DNA of 52,033 bases, taken from NCBI RefSeq assembly GCF_025060755.1, contig NZ_JANYUY010000051.1, positions 1 to 52,033 on the forward strand, written 5' to 3'. The notes under the pieces are model-generated. The model saw only the letters and a program-made list of their open reading frames with translations. It did no database searches and was not told the DNA's origin. This document shows positions 24,948 through 34,466 of the stretch, one piece after another (positions within the stretch are counted from its first letter, which is position 1; the number at the start of each line of letters is the position of its first letter). The DNA is from Paenibacillus doosanensis. Its GTDB lineage: Bacteria > Bacillota > Bacilli > Paenibacillales > NBRC-103111. The position numbers and the translations under genes were made by a program.

Positions 24948-25925
24948 TTACGGCATTCTCTTACCCCTCGAACTAACGTACAGCGAGTACCATTCTTCCC
25001 GTGTCAGCTCAATCCGGGCCGCCTCGCCGCAGGCGCGAATGCGCTCGGGATTGCTGGTACCGATGACCGGCTGGATTCGTGCGGGATGACGCATCAGCCA
25101 AGAGAGAACAATCGCTTCGCGCGTCGTCGACTTCTCTTCCGCCAATTGCCGGACGAGGGCGGCCGTCTGCTTCACCGCATCCGGTTGACCTTCGAGGTCT
25201 TTGCCGCTGAACAAGCCTTTGGCAAGCGGGCTCCACGCTTGAATCTGTATGTTCTCCATCTGGCAGAACTCCATCGTACCGTCCGGGAACGAAACCTCCG
25301 TGCCGGCCTTCTGGTTCTGGTGGATGCCGTTATCGAGCCAGTCGAGCTTGAGAAGGCTCATTTCCAGCTGATTGGCGATAAGCGGCTCCTGAATGCTCGC
25401 CTGCAGAAAACGGATCTGTGCGGCGCTCATATTGGATACGCCGAACGCTTTTACTTTGCCGGACTGCTTCAATCGTCCGAATGCTTCCGCCACTTCCTCC
25501 GGCTCCATGAGCGGGTCCGGGCGGTGCAGCAGTAAAATATCGAGGCTTTCAATGCCCAGTCTTTTCAAAATACCGTCCACACTGGAAGCGATATGCTCCT
25601 TGGAGAAATCGAATCTTCCCGGTACCCGCGGGCTTTCTTCAAAGCGAATGCCGCATTTGGACTGAATCACGATCCGGTCCCGCAGCTCCGGCCGCTCCTT
25701 CAATACTTGACCGAACGCCAGCTCGGCGTTGCCGCGGGCGTAAATGTCCGCATGGTCGAACATCGTTATGCCTGCGGATAATGCCGCATCGACGGCTTCA
25801 TGGGCCTGCTTGACATGCTCCGATGTGATCGGGCTGCCGCTCCATCCGCCCCCTAACCCCATACATCCCAGGACGAGTTGACTCGTCTCAAATCCCCGCC
25901 GCTGCAGCGGAATGCTCTTCTTCAT
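24948..25925 (-). CDS. Aldo/keto reductase (YdhF-like)
   Basis: A 325-residue NADPH-dependent oxidoreductase of the AKR superfamily. The catalytic tetrad is visible: Asp in 'ITMFDHADIY' with the following Tyr, Lys in 'IQSKCGI', and His in 'LDILLLHRPDPL'. 'VIGTSNPERIRA' near the C-terminus is the NADP-binding element. Length and 'YARGNAELAFGQVLKERPELRDRI' fit the YdhF subgroup. The ATG at 25925 follows aaggag. It reduces aldehydes or ketones of unknown identity. It is divergent from the N-acetyltransferase gene, with a metal-regulator-like palindrome between them. Confidence 0.88.
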   Translation of the reverse strand: MKKSIPLQRRGFETSQLVLGCMGLGGGWSGSPITSEHVKQAHEAVDAALSAGITMFDHADIYARGNAELAFGQVLKERPELRDRIVIQSKCGIRFEESPRVPGRFDFSKEHIASSVDGILKRLGIESLDILLLHRPDPLMEPEEVAEAFGRLKQSGKVKAFGVSNMSAAQIRFLQASIQEPLIANQLEMSLLKLDWLDNGIHQNQKAGTEVSFPDGTMEFCQMENIQIQAWSPLAKGLFSGKDLEGQPDAVKQTAALVRQLAEEKSTTREAIVLSWLMRHPARIQPVIGTSNPERIRACGEAARIELTREEWYSLYVSSRGKRMP

Positions 25926-26026
25926 CGCTCATTCTCCTTCCGGTCCGCTCTTTGCAAGAGCATTCTCCGTAGTTCCAATCTCATGTTGATTATAGCGGAC
26001 AAACGCTTTCTTGAAAATGACGCAAC

Positions 26027-26040
26027 TTAGGTATACCTAA
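26027..26040. promoter_or_regulatory. Perfect 14-bp palindrome resembling a DtxR/MntR-family operator
   Basis: ttaggta/tacctaa lies between the divergent aldo/keto reductase and N-acetyltransferase genes. Seven bases downstream comes gttagggtaacc, a partial second copy of the half-sites. DtxR-family operators carry TTAGG...CCTAA half-sites. No such regulator gene is in this window. Confidence 0.4.
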
Positions 26041-26166
26041 TTACGTTAGGGTAACCTTGGCGGGCGGAGCTTGCTTGCGGCCGCGGCGGCAGGTCTATTC
26101 CGGAGCCCCGTTATGATACAATAAAATAGATCTCATTAACGGTCATATGAAAGGAGCCGGCGACTT

Positions 26167-26952
26167 ATGATTAAACAGCGTAACGGTTTAAAGCCCGAAA
26201 TTCGGCGCTATTTGGAACGAATCCAATATGACGGCCCGCTTGACGGCAGCGTCGCGGTCTTGGAGCGTCTCCAGGAATGCCACCTTCATACCGTGCCTTA
26301 CGAGAATTTCGACATCATCCGCCGAAAACCGCTTTCACTCGAAATACCTCGGCTGCTGGAGAAGATCGTCAATCGCAAACGCGGAGGGTACTGCTTTGAA
26401 CTCAATGCTCTTTTCGGCTGGCTGCTGCGGGAGCTCGGTTATCCGGTGACCGATTTCATGGCACGCTTCTGGCGCGACGAACCGAATCCTCCTCCCAAGC
26501 GGCGGCATCAGGTGCTCAAGGTCGAGGCCGAAGGGCAATCGTACTTATGCGACGTAGGCGTGGGCGGCATTGTACCCCGCCGTCCGATCCGTATGACAGA
26601 AAGGCTCGTTCACGAGCAAGGCGACGAGACATACCGTCTGGAGAAAGATCCTTATTACGGCTGGGTGCTTTGCGAATTGAGACACGGCGAGTGGCGCTGG
26701 CTTTATTCTTTTACCGAAGAGCCGCAGCTGCCCAAAGATTTTATAATGGCGACCTATTGGTGCGAGAACTCTGCCGACTCCATTTTCACCTTGCAGCCCA
26801 TGGCGGCGATCCGCACGAATGAAGGCCGCCGGACGCTGGCGGGCCAAGAATTCAGAGTATTCACCGCAGACGGGGTGCATACGATGACTCCGCAAACCGA
26901 GGAAGAATATCAATCGGCGCTGCGCTCCTGTTTCGGCATCCGATTGGACTAA
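26167..26952 (+). CDS. Arylamine N-acetyltransferase
   Basis: A 261-residue NAT-family enzyme. The catalytic triad is visible: Cys76 in 'KRGGYCFELN', His114 in 'RRHQVLKVE' and Asp129 in 'YLCDVGVGG'. 'HTVPYENFDI' near residue 41 is another family signature. It transfers acetyl from acetyl-CoA to arylamines, hydrazines or hydroxylamines in the cytoplasm. The ATG at 26167 follows gaaaggag. The gene is probably monocistronic; a short inverted repeat near 26986-27014 may end its transcript. In some organisms NAT homologues take part in secondary metabolism, but no cluster is seen here. Confidence 0.9.
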   Translation: MIKQRNGLKPEIRRYLERIQYDGPLDGSVAVLERLQECHLHTVPYENFDIIRRKPLSLEIPRLLEKIVNRKRGGYCFELNALFGWLLRELGYPVTDFMARFWRDEPNPPPKRRHQVLKVEAEGQSYLCDVGVGGIVPRRPIRMTERLVHEQGDETYRLEKDPYYGWVLCELRHGEWRWLYSFTEEPQLPKDFIMATYWCENSADSIFTLQPMAAIRTNEGRRTLAGQEFRVFTADGVHTMTPQTEEEYQSALRSCFGIRLD

Positions 26953-27062
26953 TCCGAAAAATCGAACAAACTCGTAGCGGCAAATAGCCCCAATCTCGAC
27001 GTACGGGAATTGGGACTTCTTCGCCTATGGATGATGTATGCGTGAAATCGGCCGCGCGCATC

Positions 27063-28016
27063 TTAGGCCAAGCGGCGGATTGGCGCTCCTTCGAGAAAGG
27101 CCCAGATATCGTCAACCGCATCTTGATAAAATACGCGATAATTGTCCTTGGTAACATATCCGAGATGCGGCGTCGTCAGCACATTGGGAAGCGTCCGAAA
27201 CGGATGATCCTTCGGCAGAGGCTCGGTCTCGTACACATCCAAGCCCGCTCCGGCGATCCAGCCTTCGCACAGCGCTTGAGCCAAAGCCGCTTGGTCGACG
27301 ATCGGCGCACGCGAGGTGTTGATCAAATAAGCGTCGGGACGCATCAGCTTAAGCTGCTCCGCACCGATCAGCCCTCTCGTTCTGTCGCTCAAAACCAGAT
27401 GGATCGAGACGAAATCGGATTCGGCCAGCAGCTCCTCCTTGGAACCGGCCAGTCGGACGCCCGCCTCGTCCGCGCGTTCCTGCGTCAAATTCTGGCTCCA
27501 TGCCGCCACTTCCATGCCGAAGGCCAAGCCGATCTTCGCTACTCTGCCGCCCAGCTTGCCGAGTCCTAGAACACCGAGCTTCTTCCCGCACAAATCCGTT
27601 CCCAGCGTGCTCTGCCACATGCCTTGCCGCACGGCTCCGTGTTCTTGAACGATATGGCGGGCCAAACCGAGAATCAACGCCCAGGTCAGCTCTGCCGTAT
27701 GCGACGATAAGCCCGAGGTACCGCTGACGACGACTCCGCGAGCGGCTGCGGCTTCCAAATCAACGGAGGCGTTCCGCATTCCGGTAGTAACAAGCAGCTT
27801 CAGGTTCGGCAGACGGGCCAGCAGCGGGGCGCGAAACGGAGTCCTCTCCCGCATAATGACAATGATTTCGAAGGGAGCTAGGGCTGCCGCCAGCTCGTCC
27901 TCGTCAGCCATATGCTCATGAAACACGGTTACTTCCACTCTATCCTCTATGGACGCCCAATCGGCGATAGATTTGGCTACCTGCTGGTAGTCATCTAGTA
28001 CGGCACATCGAATCAT
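27063..28016 (-). CDS. D-2-hydroxyacid dehydrogenase
   Basis: A 317-residue NAD-dependent dehydrogenase of the D-isomer-specific family. The Rossmann loop 'LGVLGLGKLGGRVA' is at 148-160. The catalytic set is Arg236 ('NTSRAPIVDQ'), Glu265 ('DVYETEPLP') and His284 ('LTTPHLGYVT'). The ATG at 28016 follows taaggag. It interconverts 2-hydroxy acids and 2-oxo acids; sequence does not tell phosphoglycerate, lactate or other substrates apart, but the short length without an ACT domain argues against SerA. There is no vanA/vanX-type gene nearby, so a VanH role is unlikely. Confidence 0.88.
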   Translation of the reverse strand: MIRCAVLDDYQQVAKSIADWASIEDRVEVTVFHEHMADEDELAAALAPFEIIVIMRERTPFRAPLLARLPNLKLLVTTGMRNASVDLEAAAARGVVVSGTSGLSSHTAELTWALILGLARHIVQEHGAVRQGMWQSTLGTDLCGKKLGVLGLGKLGGRVAKIGLAFGMEVAAWSQNLTQERADEAGVRLAGSKEELLAESDFVSIHLVLSDRTRGLIGAEQLKLMRPDAYLINTSRAPIVDQAALAQALCEGWIAGAGLDVYETEPLPKDHPFRTLPNVLTTPHLGYVTKDNYRVFYQDAVDDIWAFLEGAPIRRLA

Positions 28017-28089
28017 TTGAATGAAGTCTCCTTATCGATCGTTACTCGTTCATAGCTTTATGTAAAATTAGTATATCACTATTGAAATG

Positions 28090-28133
28090 AAAAAACAGGC
28101 ATGCTCCTGTCTTCTCGACACAAGCATGCCTTT
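28090..28133 (-). terminator. Terminator of the SdrD-like gene
   Basis: The stem aggcatgc/gcatgcct with further pairing, followed by GTTTTTTC on the minus strand, about 60 bases after the stop of the long surface-protein gene. Confidence 0.85.
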
Positions 28134-28190
28134 AATTACTCATGGACATTCAGCAAAACAGATCCACATTCTTCGATGATTGCTTCGGCG

Positions 28191-31100
28191 TTAGCGGCCG
28201 CCGCCTGATCTTCTCCAGCGGATTGCCAGAGCTGCCGCGCATATGCATAAGACAATACCGAATAGCGGAGCGGCCGGAAGCGATTCTCCGGTCAATGGAA
28301 GCTGACCCGCGCCGGTAAGCTCCGGCTGAGCGCCGTCTGACGGCACCGTGCCAGGTTGCCCGGCATCCGGTTCTCCGCCTGCGGTCGGCAGCGGCTGAGC
28401 GCTGTCAATCGGCTCGCCCGGAAGCGGCTGATCGACCGTCGGCCCATTATCGCCGCCCGGGAGATTCGTATCCGGCTGGGTGCCGGGAGAAGCAGGGCCG
28501 CCCGCACTGCCGCTGCCTCCGCCTGGTTGAGACGTACCGGATGAGCCTGTGTCTCCCCCTCCGGAGCTGCCTCCGCCGGAACTGCCTCCCCCTGAATTCC
28601 CGTCCGAATCGCCTCCGGAGTCACCGCCCGAATCTCCGGGATCGGAAGGGCCTCCATCGTCCTTCTTCAGCCGCAAGCCGGCGTCAACGGCAAGATTTCG
28701 CTCTCCTGCAGCTAGAGCAACCAAGTCGGATTTGCCGTCCGTACCGGCGTCGGAATCGACGGATCGGTCTGTTCCCGCCGACTTCAGCGTGAATTGATAG
28801 CCCGAAGGAAGCTCGAACGTCACATAATATGTCCCCGGCTGAAGCCCGTCGAATATATAATAACCGGGTTTATCATAGACGCTGCCCGTTACGGTGGAGG
28901 CCAACAAATTTCCATTCTCGGCAAACAGCTTTACCTGCACGCCGCTCAGACCGGTTTCCCCGCTGTTCTGAATGCCGTCGTTATTCGTATCGATCCATAC
29001 GTAATCCCCGATAGCTCCGTCACGATCGCCAGGCCCCGAACCCGGGTCTCCTCCATCGTCTACCGGAACCAATCCGGCATCGACATTCAGATTCGTTTCT
29101 CCGGCGGCAAGATCGAAGCTGCCGGTTATGCCGCCAGCGTCGGCATCGGAATCCAATGCGCGATCGCCGCCCTTTCCTTGCCCCGTAAATTCGTAGCCGG
29201 ATGGAAGGTCGAATTTCACCGAATAGGTTCCAGCCGGAACATTCGTAAAGGAGTAGTACCCGGCTTTGCCGTACACGGTTCCCGTTACGGTAGAAGCGAG
29301 CGGAAGGCCCCCGGCGCCGTAAAGATGCACGAACAAGCCGTTCAGCCCCGGCTCGCCGTCGCTCTGCAAGCCGTCCCGGTTCGCATCCACCCATACGTAA
29401 TCGCCGATCGTTCCCGTCTCCTGCGGCGGCTGTGCCGAACGTTTCAATCCGGCGTCTACCGTCAGATTCGTTTCGCCCTGCGCAAGAATAATCGTATCGG
29501 TCGCGCCGTCGGCATTGGCGTCGGAGTCGGCGGAACCGTTATTTCCGGCATGCTTGCGCGTAAATTCGTAACCGGACGGTAGCTCGAATCGGACCGTATA
29601 AGCGCCGGCTTCCAAATGCTCGAACCTGTAAGCTCCCGCTCCGCCGTATACATCGCCGGTCACCGTGGTCCCCAGCAGATTGCCGTCTTCGCCGTACAGC
29701 TTCACCGGCACGTCGTTCAAGCCCGTTTCGCCGTCATTTTGAATGCCGTCTCCGTTGGCGTCAATCCACACGTAATCGCCGATGACGCCTTCGCGAGAAG
29801 GTTGCGACGCTCTGCGCGCTCCTGCATCGATCGTCAAGTTCGTCTCGCCGGACGCAAGATCGAAGATGTCCGTCATCCCGTCCGCTCCGGCATCGGAATC
29901 GGCCGAAGCGTCGCTCCCTGCATGCCGCTGCGTAAATTCATAGCCGGACGGAAGCTCGAACTTGATCGCATAGCGTCCCGGCAGCAGCTCGTCGAAGCGG
30001 TAATATCCCGGGCTGCTGTAGACCGACCGGTAAACTGAGTTGTAGACCGAATCGTACACCGAAGCGGTAACGGCAGTGCCTTGAAGAGCACCCTTATCGT
30101 CGAACAGCCGGACAACGACACCGTTTAATCCTGCGTTTCCGTCATTTTGAATGCCGTCGCCGTTCTCGTCGATCCAGACATAATCCCCGACCGCGGCTCT
30201 TGCCGGCGGCTGAACCGCTTTGCGCAAGCCCGCATCGACCGTCTGATTCGATTCGCCGTGCCGCAGCCGAATTACCTGCGTTCTCCCGTCGGCCGGATTG
30301 GCGTTGGAATCCGTCTCCGACGACAGGTCGCTGCCCTGCTGCGTAAATTCGTAGGAGCGGTCCGGAAGCTCGAACCGGACGATGTAGCCCCCAGCGGGCA
30401 GCTTATCGAATTGATAATACCCGTCCCCGTAGACCGCGTGGTTTACCGTAGTCGTTTGACTGAGAGGCGTCCCGCCTTCGTCAAACAATCGAACGGCAAC
30501 TCCGTTAAGACCGGGTTCGCCGGCATCCTGCGTCCCGTTGCCGTTCTCGTCGATCCAGACGCGATCGCCCAGACTGGAGCTCGGCAAAATGAGCCCGGCG
30601 TCGACAGACGTGATATGCTGATTCGCATCCAGCCGGATCACATCGGTTTTCCCGTCCGCATTCGCATCGGAATCGGTCTCAGGCTTGCTGCCGTCTCCCT
30701 TGACGGTAAACGCGGCGCCGGATGGGAGTATAAATTCCGCCGAGTAATCGCCGGGCGTCAATTGCGAAAACATATAGTGCCCTCCGCCGGAAGTAACTGC
30801 GGTAGCGAGGGCGTAACCGTTCTTATCGTACAAGTTTACGGTAATCCCGTCGACACCCGGTTCTCCCGCATCCTGCAAGCCGTCTCCGTTCAGATCGCTC
30901 CATACTGTATCGCCGATGCTGCCAGCAGGCGGTATCAGCCCGGCGTCCACGGTATCGTTCTTTTCGCCAGCGCCGATCTGGATCGTCCCCGTCATTCCAT
31001 CCGCCGCCGCATCGGAATCGAGGGTATGGTCTCCTCCTTCGTTCGCTTCCGTCCAGCCGCCGTAGCCTTGCGGCAGGATGAACTTCACTTTGTAGCTGCC

Positions 31101-33758
31101 GGATTCCAAGTTAGTGAACATGTAATATCCGGGCTTGCCGTCATGATCGTTGCCTGTTATGGTCGTCTGGACAAGCGATCCGGCCGCCGTATACAGCTCT
31201 ACATGAACTCCGTTTACGCCCTGCTCGGCCGGCTCATTCTGAATGCCGTCCCCGTTCAGGTCATTCCACACATAGTCGCCGATTTCGCTTTTGGCGTCTT
31301 CCTTGACGGCCACTCCCACCTTGAGCGGCTCGGTCGCGAGCAGCGACTTGCCGTTATCGGCGCGCTTCGCCATAAAACCGAAAGAGCTCCAAGCAGTCTG
31401 GCCTTGAGTAGGCGCGTTCACCGGCGCCCGCATCGTCCATCGCAGCTCCTCTTGGGCCCCTGGAGCCATCACATGGCCGTCCTCAAACACGAATTGAATT
31501 CCCGTCACCGTGGTCAAATCCGCAGGAGGCTCCGCCGACCAGTGACCGCCGCTCATAGCAATGGTTGCATCGGTTGTGTACAACACCGTAATATAGTCTG
31601 CCGCACTCACTTTGCCGGTCAATACCGGACTCCATTCGCTCCCGCGCGGAGAGCTGTCCACCACGCCCCGATCCCCGATGCGGGGAAGCGCGTCGACCAG
31701 GAGCAGGCTGCGAACCGGAATGTTGCCGACGTTGGTAACTACCAGCTTATACTCCACCTTGCCGCCCGGCGTCGTCAATCCTTTATTCGGGTATCGCGTC
31801 CAAGTGTCTCCGTCCAGATCTCCCTGCACCCATTTGACCGATTCCAGCTTAACGGCGGAATTAATATAAATCAGGCTGTCGTTGTATACATACCATCTGC
31901 CGTTTACAAATTTCTTTTTCGTAAAATCGGAATTGTTCAAGTAAACATGCTTATCCGAGGACACCTGCACCTCGTTGTCGATATAGCCCGTCTTGGCCCC
32001 GGCCTTGACGACAGCCTGGAATTCCAGCTCGATCTTCTTGTCGCGTCCAAGCTCGGCCGGATTGGCGTCATCCCAAGACCATCGGAGCAGCGTTCGTCCC
32101 GGGGCCGAATCGGCTGTCGCTTCGAAATTCGGCGCGCTTAGCCCGAGTCCGCCGTCGCTGACCAGCTTCGTGCTGCCTTGAATGTAATCCAGCTCGGCCG
32201 GGAGCAAATCCTCGACGATCGGATTCCGGAAGTCGGCGCTGCCGTATTCGGTATTTCTCACGGATAGCCTGTAGGTAACCTTATCGCCGGGAGAGTAGTT
32301 CGACGCATCCGCCTTCTTCGTCACTTCCAACAAAGGACGGCTTTGCACGACATAGAACGACGCATCCCGCTTCTCCTCAAAGCTCTTCCCGTCGAAGCCG
32401 TAATTCAGCTGAGCCGTATTGGTGATTTTGGCGCTGTCGGCAGGGGTAACCGGAGCTGCATAGCTTGGATTCAGTCTATAGCCCACTTCAAAATTTCCCG
32501 TTTGGCCAAAATCGACCGGAACCTCGCCGAAAATGAATTTGATGCCTTTGACCGCAGTTCCGGGCGGCAGCACATCGCCGGGTCTCAGCGTCACTCTCTG
32601 ATCGGCTTTGACCGTCCCCCAATAAACCCATGGCCCCCTCACGCTGTCCGCCGTCGTATATTGCACCTCATAAGCTGCAATACCAGTAAACGTAGGGGTA
32701 TACACATGATTCAATTCCAAGCCGTCCGGCGTCATATCCGTAAGCTCGTAGTTCTGCAAAGCCACATTGGAGCCGTTATCCAAATTTCCGATATAAAAGT
32801 TGACCGTCTGACCGGGAGAAGCCTCCTTCTGCCAGTCGGAAACCCATTTCAGAAACCGGCTGTCTTCCTTCTTGGGCGTTGATGTAAAAGCATGCGTAAC
32901 CTCCGCGTTCAGCGTCACCTGCTGTTCGCCCAGCGGCGTAAACACCGCCTCGGCCCGGTTCACCGCATCCCCTGTCATATCGGAAGGGTATTTGACCTTA
33001 ACCAAAAGCGTTTTGGAGCCTACGCCCTCGCCGATGCTGCCGAGGCTCCATATGACCGCCCCGCCTTCGACCCTTTCGGGTGCGGGCTGAGCCGAAACGA
33101 ACTGGGCGCCACGGGGAAGCGTGTCGCGCACCGTAACATTTTGCAGCTCCAGCTTGCCTGCGGCGGTCACGTTCTTATCCGTCAGCGTCAGCTGATACTC
33201 CACTTCGCTTCCCGGTATCGGCTCGATCGGCGCCGCCGGCCTTGACCGTTCTTTCTTCAGTTCCCACTGCGCGGAAGCCCTTGACGTTACCTGGACGATA
33301 TTCGACAATTTGCCGCCCTGGTCGCTTTCGAACTTGCTTTGGGCGCTGACGGTCGTGCGGTTCGGCGTCTTATAGTTGGGAAACCGGGCGTTAACTTGCA
33401 GCGTTCCGGTCGTACCCGCCTTGACCGTATCCTTAAACTTAAACGTTACGGTGTGGTTCCCCGCATCGTACGAATGCTCCGTATCGCCGGCGTCCACCGC
33501 CGAATCGAAGCTGAGTGCGCCCGGCAGCGGCAGAACGATCTGTGCATTCGCGTACATTTGGGTCGTGCTGGACACACTGTAGTCGATATCGTATGTAAAT
33601 TTATTTCCGGTATCGACCACGGACACGCTGCTTCTCATCTCAATCTGAATTCCATCCGATGCGTCCGCGGCAGCCAGCGCAGACATCGGCATCAGCAAAA
33701 CGTTCGCAAGAAGCAGCAGCACCCACAGAAGCGCCTGCTTCTTCATCAAACTTCTCAT
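28191..33758 (-). CDS. LPXTG-anchored surface protein with DUF11-like and seven SdrD-B-like repeats
   Basis: A 1855-residue secreted wall protein. The ATG at 33758 follows gaggag and opens a signal peptide ending near 'SALAAADA'. Residues about 40-800 hold DUF11/isopeptide-type sandwich domains ('VEYQLTLTDKNV', 'YSPGDKVTYRLSVRNTEYG'). Seven SdrD-B-like repeats of about 115-135 residues follow (roughly 820-1695), each opening 'IGDYVWxDxNGDGIQ', an EF-hand-like calcium loop, and closing 'ETNLTVDAGL'. A Gly/Ser/Pro-rich wall-spanning linker leads to the sorting signal 'LPLTGE', a hydrophobic segment and 'RWRRSGGGR'. It should be anchored by the sortase encoded 16 bases upstream. The role is adhesion or surface scaffolding (inference). 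Repeat 4 carries an extra VYxS tract. Confidence 0.9.
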   Translation of the reverse strand: MRSLMKKQALLWVLLLLANVLLMPMSALAAADASDGIQIEMRSSVSVVDTGNKFTYDIDYSVSSTTQMYANAQIVLPLPGALSFDSAVDAGDTEHSYDAGNHTVTFKFKDTVKAGTTGTLQVNARFPNYKTPNRTTVSAQSKFESDQGGKLSNIVQVTSRASAQWELKKERSRPAAPIEPIPGSEVEYQLTLTDKNVTAAGKLELQNVTVRDTLPRGAQFVSAQPAPERVEGGAVIWSLGSIGEGVGSKTLLVKVKYPSDMTGDAVNRAEAVFTPLGEQQVTLNAEVTHAFTSTPKKEDSRFLKWVSDWQKEASPGQTVNFYIGNLDNGSNVALQNYELTDMTPDGLELNHVYTPTFTGIAAYEVQYTTADSVRGPWVYWGTVKADQRVTLRPGDVLPPGTAVKGIKFIFGEVPVDFGQTGNFEVGYRLNPSYAAPVTPADSAKITNTAQLNYGFDGKSFEEKRDASFYVVQSRPLLEVTKKADASNYSPGDKVTYRLSVRNTEYGSADFRNPIVEDLLPAELDYIQGSTKLVSDGGLGLSAPNFEATADSAPGRTLLRWSWDDANPAELGRDKKIELEFQAVVKAGAKTGYIDNEVQVSSDKHVYLNNSDFTKKKFVNGRWYVYNDSLIYINSAVKLESVKWVQGDLDGDTWTRYPNKGLTTPGGKVEYKLVVTNVGNIPVRSLLLVDALPRIGDRGVVDSSPRGSEWSPVLTGKVSAADYITVLYTTDATIAMSGGHWSAEPPADLTTVTGIQFVFEDGHVMAPGAQEELRWTMRAPVNAPTQGQTAWSSFGFMAKRADNGKSLLATEPLKVGVAVKEDAKSEIGDYVWNDLNGDGIQNEPAEQGVNGVHVELYTAAGSLVQTTITGNDHDGKPGYYMFTNLESGSYKVKFILPQGYGGWTEANEGGDHTLDSDAAADGMTGTIQIGAGEKNDTVDAGLIPPAGSIGDTVWSDLNGDGLQDAGEPGVDGITVNLYDKNGYALATAVTSGGGHYMFSQLTPGDYSAEFILPSGAAFTVKGDGSKPETDSDANADGKTDVIRLDANQHITSVDAGLILPSSSLGDRVWIDENGNGTQDAGEPGLNGVAVRLFDEGGTPLSQTTTVNHAVYGDGYYQFDKLPAGGYIVRFELPDRSYEFTQQGSDLSSETDSNANPADGRTQVIRLRHGESNQTVDAGLRKAVQPPARAAVGDYVWIDENGDGIQNDGNAGLNGVVVRLFDDKGALQGTAVTASVYDSVYNSVYRSVYSSPGYYRFDELLPGRYAIKFELPSGYEFTQRHAGSDASADSDAGADGMTDIFDLASGETNLTIDAGARRASQPSREGVIGDYVWIDANGDGIQNDGETGLNDVPVKLYGEDGNLLGTTVTGDVYGGAGAYRFEHLEAGAYTVRFELPSGYEFTRKHAGNNGSADSDANADGATDTIILAQGETNLTVDAGLKRSAQPPQETGTIGDYVWVDANRDGLQSDGEPGLNGLFVHLYGAGGLPLASTVTGTVYGKAGYYSFTNVPAGTYSVKFDLPSGYEFTGQGKGGDRALDSDADAGGITGSFDLAAGETNLNVDAGLVPVDDGGDPGSGPGDRDGAIGDYVWIDTNNDGIQNSGETGLSGVQVKLFAENGNLLASTVTGSVYDKPGYYIFDGLQPGTYYVTFELPSGYQFTLKSAGTDRSVDSDAGTDGKSDLVALAAGERNLAVDAGLRLKKDDGGPSDPGDSGGDSGGDSDGNSGGGSSGGGSSGGGDTGSSGTSQPGGGSGSAGGPASPGTQPDTNLPGGDNGPTVDQPLPGEPIDSAQPLPTAGGEPDAGQPGTVPSDGAQPELTGAGQLPLTGESLPAAPLFGIVLCICAAALAIRWRRSGGGR

Positions 33759-33773
33759 GGGTTACATTTCTCC

Positions 33774-34466
33774 TCACCCGGTATTGTGCGTCTTCTCGTC
33801 CAGTACAGCTTTCACAATAAGCCGATGGGTCGGATTTACCTTCGGCTCGCAAGTAATCAGAGTCATCTCGGCTTGATCCCGCTTCTGATCCAGTACGGAC
33901 AAATTATCCGGCTTGACCAGAAACCGGGAAGTTACGGAATACACATAAGAGTTTTGGGGCGTGTCGACCACGATCCGGTCGCCGGCTTCAAGCTCGTCCA
34001 GACGGCTGAATTGCTTGCCGAAAGTCCAGCTTCGATGCCCCGCCAATACGAAATTCCCGGGGATGCCGGGACGCCGTTCGGGTTCGACGACACCTATTCC
34101 CGCTTTGAGCACTGCAGAATCCGTCCCCATAATGATAGGTTCCTTAAGATTCAGCTTGCCGATCGACAAAGTCCCCAGCACAGCAAATCCGTCGATCATA
34201 ACGGGATCATCCTGCGGTTCGGGCTCCGCCTCAGTCACAGGCCGGCTCTCGCCGGACATCCCGGCGGAATCCGTCTGCGGCCAGCGCAGCGGCTCGACAT
34301 GATCGAACTGCAGCATGTTCCACTGCTCCATCATCGATTGCTTCTGCTTCTCCTGCATATGGCGCTCCCACCAAGGCTGCAGGATCAGCATAACTCCACA
34401 CGCAAACAACAAGCCGACTGCGCACGCCCGCAGCTTATTCCGCCGAATAGGCAGCACCTCCTCCAA
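33774..34466 (-). CDS. Class D-like sortase, partner of the SdrD-like protein
   Basis: About 225-230 residues. An N-terminal membrane anchor ('AVGLLFACGVMLILQPWW') precedes the sortase barrel. The catalytic set is His144 in 'LAGHRSW', Cys206 in 'TLITCEP' and Arg215 in 'THRLIV' (numbered from the TTG at 34466). 'VLGTLSIGKLNLKEPIIMG' is the typical first strand region. The true start is unclear: an in-frame stop lies four codons upstream of this TTG, the TTG overlaps the ribosome site, and AGGAGGTG is ideally spaced for an ATT at 34448. A second strong site serves an overlapping 35-codon frame (34385-34492). It is co-transcribed with, and immediately upstream of, its likely LPLTG substrate. Confidence 0.88.
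   Translation of the reverse strand: MEEVLPIRRNKLRACAVGLLFACGVMLILQPWWERHMQEKQKQSMMEQWNMLQFDHVEPLRWPQTDSAGMSGESRPVTEAEPEPQDDPVMIDGFAVLGTLSIGKLNLKEPIIMGTDSAVLKAGIGVVEPERRPGIPGNFVLAGHRSWTFGKQFSRLDELEAGDRIVVDTPQNSYVYSVTSRFLVKPDNLSVLDQKRDQAEMTLITCEPKVNPTHRLIVKAVLDEKTHNTG

Noticed and set aside
27063-28016. VanH-type resistance dehydrogenase
   Set aside because: No D-Ala-D-Lac ligase or VanX-type gene is nearby. The sequence fits a general D-2-hydroxyacid dehydrogenase.
30147-32141. 664-codon open frame on the plus strand through the SdrD-like gene
   Set aside because: It is antisense to a clear repeat protein, has repetitive basic composition and no ribosome site. It arises from GC-rich codon structure.
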